A stretch of 64,000 bases of DNA from Paenibacillus_D sp047238105 (lineage in GTDB: Bacteria; Bacillota; Bacilli; Paenibacillales; Paenibacillaceae): assembly GCF_047238105.1 (NCBI RefSeq), contig NZ_JBDFMD010000001.1:1860001-1924000 (forward strand). Direction: 5' to 3'. Both the position numbers and the translations under genes were made by a program. Positions 57,501 to 64,000 of this stretch are shown piece by piece. Within the stretch, counting starts at the first letter, position 1, and each line of letters opens with the position of its first letter. The notes beneath the pieces are model-generated. The model was not told the origin of the DNA, did no database searches, and saw only the letters and a program-made list of their open reading frames with translations.

Positions 57501-59137
57501 GTCGCCGTGATGATCTCTTCACGGATCGCATCGATCGGCGGATTCGTCACCTGGGCGAACAGCTGCTTGAAGTAATTGAACAGGCGCTGCGGCCGCTCCG
57601 AGAGGACTGCCAGCGGAGCGTCGTAGCCCATGGAAGCGATCGGCTCGACGCCGCTGCTTGCCATCGGTTCGATAATCTTGCGCAGGTCCTCATAGGTGTA
57701 GCCAAATGCCTGCTGGCGGCGCTTGACCGTCGCATGATCCGGTTCCGGCAGCTCAGGCGCTTCGGGCAGGTCCTGCAGTCCGATCAAGTGCTCGCTCAGC
57801 CACTCGCGGTAAGGATTCTCCGCCGCAATGGCAGCTTTGACCTCCTCATCAGCGATAATGCGGCCTTCCTGGGTATCCACGAGCAGCATCTTGCCCGGGC
57901 GCAGACGATCCTTGTACAGGATGTTCGCCGGATCGACAGGCACCGTGCCTGCCTCGGAACCGAGGATGATGACATCGTCCTTGGTCACATAGTAGCGGGC
58001 CGGGCGCAGGCCGTTGCGGTCGAGCGTCGCACCGATCCGGGTACCGTCGGTGAAGCCCATCGCCGCCGGGCCGTCCCACGGCTCCATCAGCGTGCTGTGA
58101 TATTCGTAGAAAGCTTTCTTGTCGTCGTCCATGCTCTCATGGTTGGACCATGGCTCAGGGATCATCATCATCGCTGCATGCGGCAGCGAGCGTCCCGAGA
58201 GATAGAGGAACTCCAGCGTGTTGTCGAACATCGCTGTATCCGAACCGTCAGGATTGATGATCGGTTTGACCTTATCCATATCTTCGCCGAACAGCTCCGA
58301 CGCGAACAGCGATTGGCGCGCATGCATCCAGTTGACATTGCCGCGGAGCGTGTTGATCTCTCCGTTGTGGATGATGTAGCGGTACGGATGCGCACGCTCC
58401 CAGCTCGGAAAGGTGTTGGTACTGAAGCGCGAGTGGACGAGTGCGATCGCGGTCTCGAGCGACTCGTCGTTCAGCTCGATATAGAACGAGCGCACCTGCT
58501 CCGTCGTCAGCATGCCTTTGTAGACGATCTTCTTGCTCGAGAGGCTGGGGAAATAGAACATGTCGCCGCCCGCAAGACCAGAGTAGCGGATCGCATGCTC
58601 GGCGCGTTTGCGGATGACATAGAGCTTGCGCTCGAAGGGCAGCTCGCCCTCGAGTCCCGCCGCACGGCCGATGAACACCTGGCGCACATAAGGCATCGCA
58701 GCCCGGGCGGACTCGCCGAGCTTCTCATCGTTGGTCGGCACGGTCCGCCAGCCGAGCAGTGTCTGCCCTTCCTCGGCGATGATCGCCTCGAGCCGCCGCT
58801 CATGCTCGCTGCGCGCCGCTTCGTCTTGCGGGAAGAAGATCATACCTACCGCATAATCGCCTTCTGCCGGCAGCTCTACGCCTGCTCCAGCCATCTCGCC
58901 CTTGAAAAAGCCGTGCGGGATCTGGATCAGTATGCCGGCGCCGTCACCGGTATTCGGCTCGCTGCCTTGTCCGCCGCGATGCTCCATATTCTCCAGCACC
59001 GTGAGCGCCTGCTGTACGATTGTGTGTGATTTGATGCCTTTAATGTTCGCCACAAACCCCATACCGCAAGCGTCTTTCTCATACTGCGGATCATAAAGGC
59101 CTTGCTTAGGCGGCAATCCATAACGTGTATCTTTCAT
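54533..59137 (-). CDS. gltB: glutamate synthase (large subunit)
   Basis: About 1534 aa; makes two glutamates from glutamine and 2-oxoglutarate. Order: short propeptide then CGMGFVANIKG, where Cys24 is the N-terminal nucleophile of the glutaminase domain; central domain; FMN-binding synthase domain (GGKSNTGEGGEDPDRYTPDA, QGAKPGEGGQLPGRKVYPWV, ISGYDGGTGASPMNSVRHAG); the 3Fe-4S cysteines CVMMRVCQLDTCPVGVATQ; and the C-terminal beta-helix GXGXG domain (GLSGGKIIVAPS, GGRVVVLGETGRNFAAGMSG). ATG 59137 (MKDTRYGLPPKQGLYD) matches the family start. No gltD follows; a terminator does. Confidence 0.96.
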   Translation of the reverse strand: MKDTRYGLPPKQGLYDPQYEKDACGMGFVANIKGIKSHTIVQQALTVLENMEHRGGQGSEPNTGDGAGILIQIPHGFFKGEMAGAGVELPAEGDYAVGMIFFPQDEAARSEHERRLEAIIAEEGQTLLGWRTVPTNDEKLGESARAAMPYVRQVFIGRAAGLEGELPFERKLYVIRKRAEHAIRYSGLAGGDMFYFPSLSSKKIVYKGMLTTEQVRSFYIELNDESLETAIALVHSRFSTNTFPSWERAHPYRYIIHNGEINTLRGNVNWMHARQSLFASELFGEDMDKVKPIINPDGSDTAMFDNTLEFLYLSGRSLPHAAMMMIPEPWSNHESMDDDKKAFYEYHSTLMEPWDGPAAMGFTDGTRIGATLDRNGLRPARYYVTKDDVIILGSEAGTVPVDPANILYKDRLRPGKMLLVDTQEGRIIADEEVKAAIAAENPYREWLSEHLIGLQDLPEAPELPEPDHATVKRRQQAFGYTYEDLRKIIEPMASSGVEPIASMGYDAPLAVLSERPQRLFNYFKQLFAQVTNPPIDAIREEIITATGTTIGSERNLLAPEPESCRHIRLDSPILSNEDFARLRHVRRPGFKSITLPIFFPADQGEEGLRTALAEMCEAADRVIDKGHNVLILSDRGIDRDNAAIPSLLAVSALHHHLIRQGTRTRVSLLLESGEPREVHHYALLLGYGVSAVNPYLAFESLDDMIRENMLTNISHDKAVRNYIKAATKGVVKILSKMGISTIQSYRGAQIFEAVGLKEELVDQYFTWTPSRIGGIGLDVIAQEALEPHHLAYDDKEGTERELSSGGEYQWRKDGEDHLFNPQTIHTLQMSARANDYNLYKKYSALVQGEDQKHNTLRSLLSFKKDGNVVPLEEVEPVESIVKRFKTGAMSFGSISKEAHESLAIAMNRIGGKSNTGEGGEDPDRYTPDANGDLRRSAIKQVASGRFGVTSNYLVNADEIQIKMAQGAKPGEGGQLPGRKVYPWVAEVRGSTPGVGLISPPPHHDIYSIEDLAELIHDLKNANPRARINVKLVSAVGVGTIAAGVAKGRADVILISGYDGGTGASPMNSVRHAGMPWELGLAETHQTLMLNNLRDRVVVECDGKMMNGRDLAIAALLGAEEFGFSTAPLVVIGCVMMRVCQLDTCPVGVATQNPELRKKFMGDPEHVVNYMLFVAQELREIMAELGFRTIEEMVGRVDKLETKQLIDAYKAKGVDLTPLLHQSETTKDAVRHNVQQQNHGLEESLDMQQLLPLAMPALETGERVSGTLEICNTNRVVGTILGSEVTRRYGAAGLPEDTIKLHFVGSAGQSFGAFVPKGITLSLEGDSNDYVGKGLSGGKIIVAPSPAATFPAEDNVIIGNTAFYGATGGEAYIRGIAGERFAVRNSGVSVVVEGVGDHGCEYMTGGRVVVLGETGRNFAAGMSGGIAYVLDRKGDFYKHCNLEMVGLERVEEERDIAELRSLIERHVEYTGSVPGQAVLADWEQSLEQFVKVIPKDYKRMLAQIEKMEQSGLEGEAALLAAFEANMRELARVGGN

Positions 59138-59707
59138 TGTATGCAATGCAACCTTTCTATCAAAAGATTTGATCCAGCCCATCCGAAACTTGCTTGATCG
59201 GTCCGCTGCTGGAGTAGTACATATAATAGCAGCTCCTGCTACAGAAGCCGCAAGCTTGCCACCCCGGTGTGCCCGCACCTCAGGGTCGGCACGCGCCCGC
59301 GACAAAAATACAAGTGTTCTGACTCTTGTAGGAGTCTCCTAGAATCCTAAGAAATCATAGCGCTCAACCGGCAGAAGCTTAGAATTCATGGCGACACTTG
59401 TACTCAGCAACAAAAAGCTTTCACTCCAGCCTGTTTTAACATAGAATAAATCTGTGGGCGCAGGACCTGTCAGTCCCGGCCGTACTGCCGAAGAGAAGAC
59501 AACAGGGTCACGTGGTTCCTAAGCATGGACTTAAGCATACACGGTGACCACCCCTGACATAATGCAGAAAATCACGAAAAGTTTGTACTATTTACATGGT
59601 TTTCGTCTTGCGCGGGGGCATTCTGTTCACATCTCGACGCAGCATGACAGCTGGTTTGCGCGTTTTTGGTATTACATTATTTTATCATTACGCCAAAACG
59701 ATATCAA
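59138..59707 (-). promoter_or_regulatory. gltB promoter and about 540-nt leader
   Basis: On the minus strand TTGATA (plus 59702-59707), exactly 17 nt, then TAAAAT (plus 59679-59684) form a good sigma-A promoter, so the mRNA leader before the gltB ATG is roughly 540 nt. Inside it a stem (CAGGG/CCCTG, TCAC/GTGA, GTG/CAC) at about 59506-59556 and a GGAC/GTCC hairpin near 59464-59478 are visible. No gene is evident, and it matches no riboswitch class that I know. Confidence 0.55.
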
Positions 59708-59787
59708 TTTAATATTTTTATAATCTTGATAAGATTGTTTAAACCCCGCGGCCGGCCAAGACGAAAACTGCCCCTGATTTACAATTG

Positions 59788-59874
59788 GCTTCGCTCCGTG
59801 ATCAAAAGCGGGCTTTTTGAGCTTCTTCTTACATAAAATGGTGTTCAAAAAGGTCGTTTTTCAGCACCGAGATA
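59788..59874 (+). repeat. two partial ends of the structured repeat element
   Basis: 59788-59832 resembles the 3' end of the element at 5134-5300 (GGCTTCGCTCCGTGAT, then GGGCTTTTTGAGC). 59841-59874 resembles its 5' end (GTGTTCAAAAAGGTCG, then TCAGCACCGAGA). The second part preserves the terminal sequence GTTCAAAAAGGTC that pairs with GACTTTTTGAAC in the full copy. It ends 16 nt before the ribosome site of the SGNH hydrolase gene. Confidence 0.5.
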
Positions 59875-59902
59875 GTACAAATTATATCAGAAGGATGTGG
59901 AC

Positions 59903-61207
59903 ATGTTGTATAGCAACATAAGGAAACTGGGCAAAATCTCTGCCGCCATCTTGCTCTCATGTACCTTTGTCATCGGTGCTCTGCCTGCCTCGGGAGCCGC
60001 AGCTGCCGCGAATGCCGCCCCGCCGTCTGCAGCGGCTCAATCATCCGCCGTCCATGAGCCGTACCGGATCGTCGCCATCGGCGACTCCCTCACCGCCGGT
60101 TACGAGCTCGGCTTCACGGAGGATTCCAAGCCTTACGGTTATGTTGAGCGTATCTACGAGCAGGCGCTGTTCCGCGGCCGCACCGAGGTGGCCAACTACG
60201 GAATCCTCGGACTGCGTACGGAAGGCCTCGACGCCTGGCTAGCAGCCGCCAGAGACGGCCGTGAGATCACGCCGGCAGAGATCGCAGGCGCGGCCGTCGA
60301 TCCGCGTGCGGACGCGATCGTCAAGAGCACGGCTCAGCTGGGCCGGGATCTGCAGCAGGCCGATCTTGTAGTCATCACGATCGGCGCCAACAACTTCACT
60401 GAGCTGATGGATCAAATGAACCAGAGCCGGGAGGCGATCGACAGCTGGCGTACAGCAGCACTGGATGCGTACGAGGCTTCCCTGGAGTCTGCGGTCCGCA
60501 CCTTGCTGGAGATCCGGCCGGAGGCCAGCATCGTCGTCTCCGACTTTTACTCGCCGGTGCCCAACCTGCCGATCGCAGGGATCACAGCGGCTCAGTATCA
60601 GCTGTTCCAGGACACCATCGGATTGATCAAGGAGCGGTTAGCGTCCGTCGTCCAGCGTTTTGAAACAGCCGGCAGCGACGTCAGAGCAGCCTACAGCGCA
60701 GACGCCTTCGTGGGCAAAGAAGCCAGCATGACCTACATCATACGCCGCGACATCCACCCGAACCAGACGGGCTATGCCGCCATCGGCGGCGCCTTCGCCC
60801 TCTCCATCTGGGGAGATGAACGGCAGGTCGCCCCGCGCGCCGAAGGCGTGAGCATCTCGGTTGTTGTAGACGGCAGCGAGATGCTCACGGTTAACCGGCC
60901 GGTATTGAAGCAAGACCGCACATACTTGGCTATCAAGGATATTGCCGATGCGATGAAGGCAACTACGGTCTGGGACGCCAAGGCCAAGACGGCGACGATC
61001 CGCTCCGGCAGCCGGGAAGTGGTGCTGCAGATCGATTCGGCAGTGATGCACGTGAACGGTCAGCCGGTCGCCATCGACACGCCGGCCTATCTGCAGCCGA
61101 TGAATGGCGAGATGAAGACGTATGTGCCTCTGGCCGTGCTTGCGGACGGTCTGGGGTTCCAGGTTGTGTACAGCGCCAACACAAAGACGGCATTCATCAA
61201 TCGATAA
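59903..61207 (+). CDS. secreted SGNH/GDSL hydrolase with copper-amine-oxidase-like C-terminal domain
   Basis: About 434 aa, with a signal peptide (KISAAILLSCTFVIGALPAS) cleaved near the Ala-rich GAAAAANAA. The SGNH esterase core (about 55-300) has block I IVAIGDSLTAGYELG (catalytic Ser), a glycine in NYGILGLRTEG, block III VVITIGANNF and block V RRDIHPNQTGYAAI (Asp/His). The C-terminal about 110 residues (VSISVVVDGSEMLTVNRPVL, YLAIKDIADAMKATTVWDAK, TYVPLAVLADGLGFQVVYSA) match the copper amine oxidase N-terminal-like repeat common in Paenibacillus surface proteins. ATG 59903 is chosen over GTG 59897 for ribosome-site spacing. Acyl-ester substrate unknown. Confidence 0.85.
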   Translation: MLYSNIRKLGKISAAILLSCTFVIGALPASGAAAAANAAPPSAAAQSSAVHEPYRIVAIGDSLTAGYELGFTEDSKPYGYVERIYEQALFRGRTEVANYGILGLRTEGLDAWLAAARDGREITPAEIAGAAVDPRADAIVKSTAQLGRDLQQADLVVITIGANNFTELMDQMNQSREAIDSWRTAALDAYEASLESAVRTLLEIRPEASIVVSDFYSPVPNLPIAGITAAQYQLFQDTIGLIKERLASVVQRFETAGSDVRAAYSADAFVGKEASMTYIIRRDIHPNQTGYAAIGGAFALSIWGDERQVAPRAEGVSISVVVDGSEMLTVNRPVLKQDRTYLAIKDIADAMKATTVWDAKAKTATIRSGSREVVLQIDSAVMHVNGQPVAIDTPAYLQPMNGEMKTYVPLAVLADGLGFQVVYSANTKTAFINR

Positions 61208-61225
61208 TCGAAATGTATAATTGGG

Positions 61226-61254
61226 ATTGACAAAAGCGCAATTCCGAGATAAAT
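61226..61254 (+). promoter_or_regulatory. promoter of the DUF2294 gene
   Basis: TTGACA (61226-61231), 17 nt, TAAATT (61249-61254), 30 nt upstream of the ATG at 61284. Confidence 0.7.
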
Positions 61255-61283
61255 TATCATGTAGTACAAAATAAGGGGTTGCC

Positions 61284-61658
61284 ATGAAGACAAAAGGTAA
61301 GATAGAAGCTGAGATCAGCATGGCGCTCACGCAATGGGAGAAGGACTTCCTGGGCCGCGGTTCCGTCATCGTGAAAGCCGACATTCTCCGTAATATGGTC
61401 GTTGTCGTGCTGAAGGGTGTCTTAACACCAGCAGAGAAGCTCTTGTCCGAGCAGAAGAATGGCATGTTGTCTGTCAAGCGCATTCGTTCCGATCTTGTCG
61501 AGGCGGGGCGCAAGGATTTGGGTGACATGATCGGGAGCATTACAGAAGAGCGCGTGGTCTCCTTCCACACGGATCTTTCCACGCAGACCGGCGAACGCGT
61601 CATGGTGTTTATGCTTGAGCGCAATCTTGAGGAGCGGCTTACGTCCAAAACCAAATAA
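61284..61658 (+). CDS. DUF2294 domain-containing protein
   Basis: A 124-aa soluble protein with the DUF2294 pattern: KGKIEAEISMALTQWEKDFL, GRGSVIVKADILRNMVVVVL, KGVLTPAEKLLSEQKNGMLS, RKDLGDMIGSITEERVVSFH and TDLSTQTGERVMVFMLERNL. The family's function is not known to me. It has its own promoter, and between it and the SbtA-like permease gene lies a hairpin with a T-run, so the two are at most partly cotranscribed. Such proteins recur beside bicarbonate/sodium transport genes in some bacteria, but I state that only as a recollection. Confidence 0.75.
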   Translation: MKTKGKIEAEISMALTQWEKDFLGRGSVIVKADILRNMVVVVLKGVLTPAEKLLSEQKNGMLSVKRIRSDLVEAGRKDLGDMIGSITEERVVSFHTDLSTQTGERVMVFMLERNLEERLTSKTK

Positions 61659-61704
61659 CCGCCAGTAGATCGGCAGAGGGTCCAATGGACCGGCTGCTTT
61701 CGAT

Positions 61705-61770
61705 AAACCGGCAATAATCTCAATGTTCAAGGGAATTCTCACTTGCATTGCGATTGTTGCCGGTTTTTGT
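61705..61770 (+). terminator. terminator/attenuator hairpin immediately before the SbtA-like gene
   Basis: CCGGCAA, ATC and CAATG (61708-61725) pair with CATTG, GAT and TTGCCGG (61746-61763), followed by TTTTTGTTTG. The stem ends only about 14 nt before the ribosome site (GAAGGAGG) of the permease gene, so read-through or alternative folding would control that gene. Confidence 0.7.
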
Positions 61771-61796
61771 TTGTCCTAATTTTGAAGGAGGAATGA

Positions 61797-62813
61797 ATGA
61801 TGTTGGAAATGCTCTATACGAATATGTTGTCTCCCGCTGTCCTGTTGTTTGTGCTTGGTCTGGTCGCCGCGCTCGCAAAGTCGGACCTGGCTTTCCCCAA
61901 GGGATTAAGTGATACCCTCAGTATTTATCTGCTGCTTGCCATTGGCTTTAAGGGAGGGATTGGCTTGTCGGCCTATCCGGTCTCGGAGCTCGTGCGCCCC
62001 ATGTGGGCCGGACTGATGCTGGGAATGATCATCCCGCTGCTCGTCATCGGATATTTCCGGCTGCGGGGACTTGATAAATACAACACAGTGGCGCTAGCAG
62101 CAACCTATGGATCCGTGAGCATCGTTACGTATGGTGCAGGTGTTGACTTTGTCGAAGGCCTGGGGCTCAGCTTCGAGGGGTACATGAACGCGATCGTCGC
62201 ACTGATGGAGGTGCCAGCGATATTGGTGTCCCTGATCATGCTTAAGGCGTGGAAGAGCGCAGGTGCCGCACGCAAGCCGTCCACAGCGGCTACTCTACAG
62301 TCCCGGTGGCTGCCTCTCCCCCAGCTTCCTTGGGCGTCCGTTCACGAAGCGCTGCTTAGCAAGAGCGTGCTGCTTCTCATCGGCGGGCTGGCGATTGGCT
62401 GGATTTGCGGCGAGGAAGCCCTTCCTGTTGTCGGCCCGCTCTTCATCGATATGTACCGCGGCTTCCTCCTCTTGTTCTTGCTCGGCATGGGGCTCGTGTG
62501 CGGCGCGAAGCTGAAGGAGCTTCGCCGCGAGCAGCTGTCGCTCCTGCCTTTCGCGCTGCTTGCCCCCGTCCTCTTCGGCTCGCTTGGCGTGTGGGTCGGT
62601 TCGATCATCGACCTGTCGATCGGCGGCGCTGTGCTGCTCGGCGTGCTTGCGGGCAGCGCTTCGTATATCGCGGCACCAGCCGCCCTGCGCGCATCTGTAC
62701 CGGAGGCGTCGCCTTCGATCTATCTGACACTTGCACTGGGCATCACCTTTCCCTTCAATCTGTCGGTCGGGATTCCCCTCTTCTATGCGGTCGCGCAGCT
62801 ACTGTACGGATAA
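61797..62813 (+). CDS. SbtA-like sodium-dependent bicarbonate permease
   Basis: A 338-aa integral membrane protein with about ten helices (AVLLFVLGLVAALAKSDLAF, FPKGLSDTLSIYLLLAIGFK, GGIGLSAYPVSELVRPMWAG, and so on). The order and the AATYGSVSIVTYGAGVDFVE and GSASYIAAPAALRASVPEAS motifs, near-repeats in the two halves, match the SbtA/DUF897 family of sodium/bicarbonate symporters. In heterotrophs it may supply bicarbonate to carboxylases. The start is ATG 61797 after GAAGGAGG. An attenuator-like hairpin precedes it. Confidence 0.85.
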   Translation: MMLEMLYTNMLSPAVLLFVLGLVAALAKSDLAFPKGLSDTLSIYLLLAIGFKGGIGLSAYPVSELVRPMWAGLMLGMIIPLLVIGYFRLRGLDKYNTVALAATYGSVSIVTYGAGVDFVEGLGLSFEGYMNAIVALMEVPAILVSLIMLKAWKSAGAARKPSTAATLQSRWLPLPQLPWASVHEALLSKSVLLLIGGLAIGWICGEEALPVVGPLFIDMYRGFLLLFLLGMGLVCGAKLKELRREQLSLLPFALLAPVLFGSLGVWVGSIIDLSIGGAVLLGVLAGSASYIAAPAALRASVPEASPSIYLTLALGITFPFNLSVGIPLFYAVAQLLYG

Positions 62814-62905
62814 GTGCCGAACGCCGTGTGCTTACGAAGTCGGTTTTGCTTTGCATAACTTTTAGGTGACGCCGTTTCACCTGGTCTGGCGGTGAGTGCG
62901 GCGCG

Positions 62906-63292
62906 CTACTTGTACTCCCGCCGCAAACCGTCCAGCTGCTGCAGACCGCGCTCGGCCCAGCGCTTCAGCTTGTCCAGCATCTCGATCTCCGCTTGCAGCG
63001 CCAGCTCCAGCGACGCCTTGTAGTCCGGCACATCGCCCGCATGCGGCTGGATGTCCCGCAGCGGCACCAGCGCCTTCTCGGTGTAGCTGAGCGCACGGCG
63101 TTCGTGGAACATCGGGACGTCGGGGTTGTACGGATGATGCAGGTCTCCCTGATCGGGATGCTTGAGCACCGCCAGCACCTTGACTACGGCGCGGGGCGAG
63201 CCCGGTTCCACCAGTTCTCCGACATAGACACCGCTTTTATAATTCATCTTGACGATGGTTCCGCTTGTCAGTTCCTGTCCTGATTCCTTCAT
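62906..63292 (-). CDS. kapB: kinase-associated protein KapB
   Basis: A 128-aa protein matching Bacillus KapB, needed for KinB-dependent entry into sporulation: LTSGTIVKMNYKSGVYVGEL, VVKVLAVLKHPDQGDLHHPY, NPDVPMFHERRALSYTEKAL and DVPDYKASLELALQAEIEML are very characteristic. Despite the family name no lipobox is visible in this protein. ATG 63292 with GGGGGAG upstream; the 17-codon extension is not conserved. Convergent with the permease gene; a small AGGTGA/TCACCT hairpin lies between (about 62862-62883). Confidence 0.9.
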   Translation of the reverse strand: MKESGQELTSGTIVKMNYKSGVYVGELVEPGSPRAVVKVLAVLKHPDQGDLHHPYNPDVPMFHERRALSYTEKALVPLRDIQPHAGDVPDYKASLELALQAEIEMLDKLKRWAERGLQQLDGLRREYK

Positions 63293-63459
63293 CTCAGCAC
63301 TCCCCCATGTCGAATCATGTTGTATCGTCCATCTTACCAACATGATGGTTTACTTATCCTTTAGGATAATTTAATGTAGTAGAAAGGCGCAAGTGCTATT
63401 TCTGAACTTGTCTTGGCTGCTTTCAAGTCGTAATATGGTAATTAGGAAAAGTAGGTGAG

Positions 63460-64000
63460 ATGATGCGGAAGAAAAGAGTACTTCTGCTCTCCGAAGGGTT
63501 CGGCTCCGGACATACCCAAGCTGCATACGCGCTTGCTATGGGACTGAAGCAGCTCTCCCCGGGCATTCAGGCCCGCGTGATTGAATTGGGCAAATTTCTC
63601 AATCCGATCGTCGGCCCCTGGATCATGTCTGCGTACCGCAAGACGGTCAGCAAGCAGCCAAAGCTTGTCGGCATGATGTATCGCACGCAGTACCACAAAT
63701 CGCTGAACCGCTTTGCCCAGCTTGCGCTGCATCGCGTTTTTTATACCCAGACCTCCCAGCTCATCACCCAATTGAAGCCCGATCTCATCGTCTGCACCCA
63801 CCCGGTGCCCAATGCGGTCGTCGCCCGGCTCAAGCGGCTTGGACTGGATGTACCGCTATATACGCTGATTACAGACTACGATGCCCACGGCACCTGGACC
63901 AGCCCGGAAGTGAACAAGTACCTGGTCTCGACGCCGCTCGTAAAGAAGAAGCTGATGACACACGGCATCCCGCCGGGGCGGATCGAAGTAACCGGCATTC
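63460..64000 (+). CDS. UgtP/MGDG-synthase-family glycosyltransferase (partial, cut by window end)
   Basis: The first about 180 residues of a GT28-type enzyme: MRKKRVLLLSEGFGSGHTQA, LAMGLKQLSPGIQARVIELG, LKPDLIVCTHPVPNAVVARL, LYTLITDYDAHGTWTSPEVN and KKKLMTHGIPPGRIEVTGI, the N-terminal acceptor domain (MGDG_synth) of processive diacylglycerol glucosyltransferases. These make membrane glycolipids and the lipoteichoic-acid anchor. AGGTGAG precedes two adjacent ATGs (63460, 63463). The frame is open to the last base, so the donor domain lies outside. Exact product type is uncertain. Confidence 0.85.
   Translation, partial: MMRKKRVLLLSEGFGSGHTQAAYALAMGLKQLSPGIQARVIELGKFLNPIVGPWIMSAYRKTVSKQPKLVGMMYRTQYHKSLNRFAQLALHRVFYTQTSQLITQLKPDLIVCTHPVPNAVVARLKRLGLDVPLYTLITDYDAHGTWTSPEVNKYLVSTPLVKKKLMTHGIPPGRIEVTGI

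Noticed and set aside
55397..59029. 1210-codon open frame on the plus strand opposite gltB
   Set aside because: It is an antisense shadow: composition is His/Arg/Asp-rich without domains, and every GltB motif is intact on the minus strand.
59500..59560. T-box-like GGGGTGGTCACCG in the gltB leader
   Set aside because: Superficially like the T-box AGGGTGGNACCGCG, but the spacing, specifier loop and downstream terminator of a T-box are not present, and the same bases form a local stem.
1..64000. CRISPR array or intact insertion sequence
   Set aside because: No regularly spaced repeats were seen and no transposase-like protein is encoded; the repeats found are operators, RNA elements or two-copy phage segments.

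Overview
The window comes from a low-GC Gram-positive endospore former of the Paenibacillaceae, most likely Paenibacillus or a close relative. The evidence is an SspH-type spore protein, KapB, a bactofilin, an S-layer-anchored YcdB/YcdC protein, a Ku/LigD pair, the thiL-tsaE-tsaB-rimI-tsaD operon, and protein sequences that read as Paenibacillus throughout. No database was searched; all family names come from reading motifs.

Layout. 1-5.0 kb: the decayed right end of a prophage. It holds a pectate-lyase-fold tailspike and several frameshifted small tail genes on the minus strand, an immunity module with divergent promoters (XRE repressor plus ImmA/IrrE peptidase) on the plus strand, an integrase remnant lacking its catalytic core, and a tRNA 3' fragment that looks like the attachment-site scar. 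5.1-5.3 kb: a structured repeat, partly repeated at 59.8 kb. 5.6-10.6 kb: housekeeping operon thiL-tsaE-tsaB-rimI-tsaD and a YitT membrane protein. 10.8-22.8 kb: a small flavoprotein, an SLH/YcdB surface protein, polysaccharide deacetylase-sspH, Ku and LigD polymerase, cardiolipin synthase, a bactofilin, an ABC-2 exporter, a small zinc-ribbon-like protein, a DUF1854 protein and a membrane-anchored protein.

22.9-54.1 kb: one large exopolysaccharide/biofilm locus, nearly all on the minus strand. Operon A (promoter near 35.53 kb) encodes a Wzz-like co-polymerase, a BY-kinase, six proteins with glycosyltransferase domains (one a double glycosyltransferase), a Wzx flippase and a Wzy polymerase. 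Operon B (near 52.9 kb) encodes galU, a priming sugar transferase, rmlC, rmlD, manC, ugd and an LCP ligase. Both carry what I read as an EAR-type antitermination RNA: two elements with an identical 15-nt loop and covarying helices. Between the operons lies a RiPP-like set (a 50-aa two-cysteine peptide with a YxxPxV leader motif, nucleotidyltransferase, HPr-kinase-like kinase, PqqD, S26 peptidase, ABC exporter) and two secreted clan GH-A-like paralogues. At the right edge are a PilZ (cyclic-di-GMP) protein and a divergent XRE regulator.

A 15-bp palindrome, G(A/T)TAC-N5-GTATC, recurs at promoters of this locus: Operon A (filling the -35/-10 spacer exactly), the 50-aa peptide gene, the nucleotidyltransferase gene, the PilZ/XRE intergenic region, probably the glycosidase pair, and the distant small CxxC gene at 21.5 kb. 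I infer a local regulon, with the 53.7-kb XRE protein as candidate repressor, joining exopolysaccharide, peptide and c-di-GMP genes.

54.1-64 kb: glutamate synthase gltB with a long leader, a secreted SGNH hydrolase with a copper-amine-oxidase-like domain, DUF2294 and an SbtA-like bicarbonate permease, kapB, and the start of a UgtP-like glycolipid glycosyltransferase cut by the window end.
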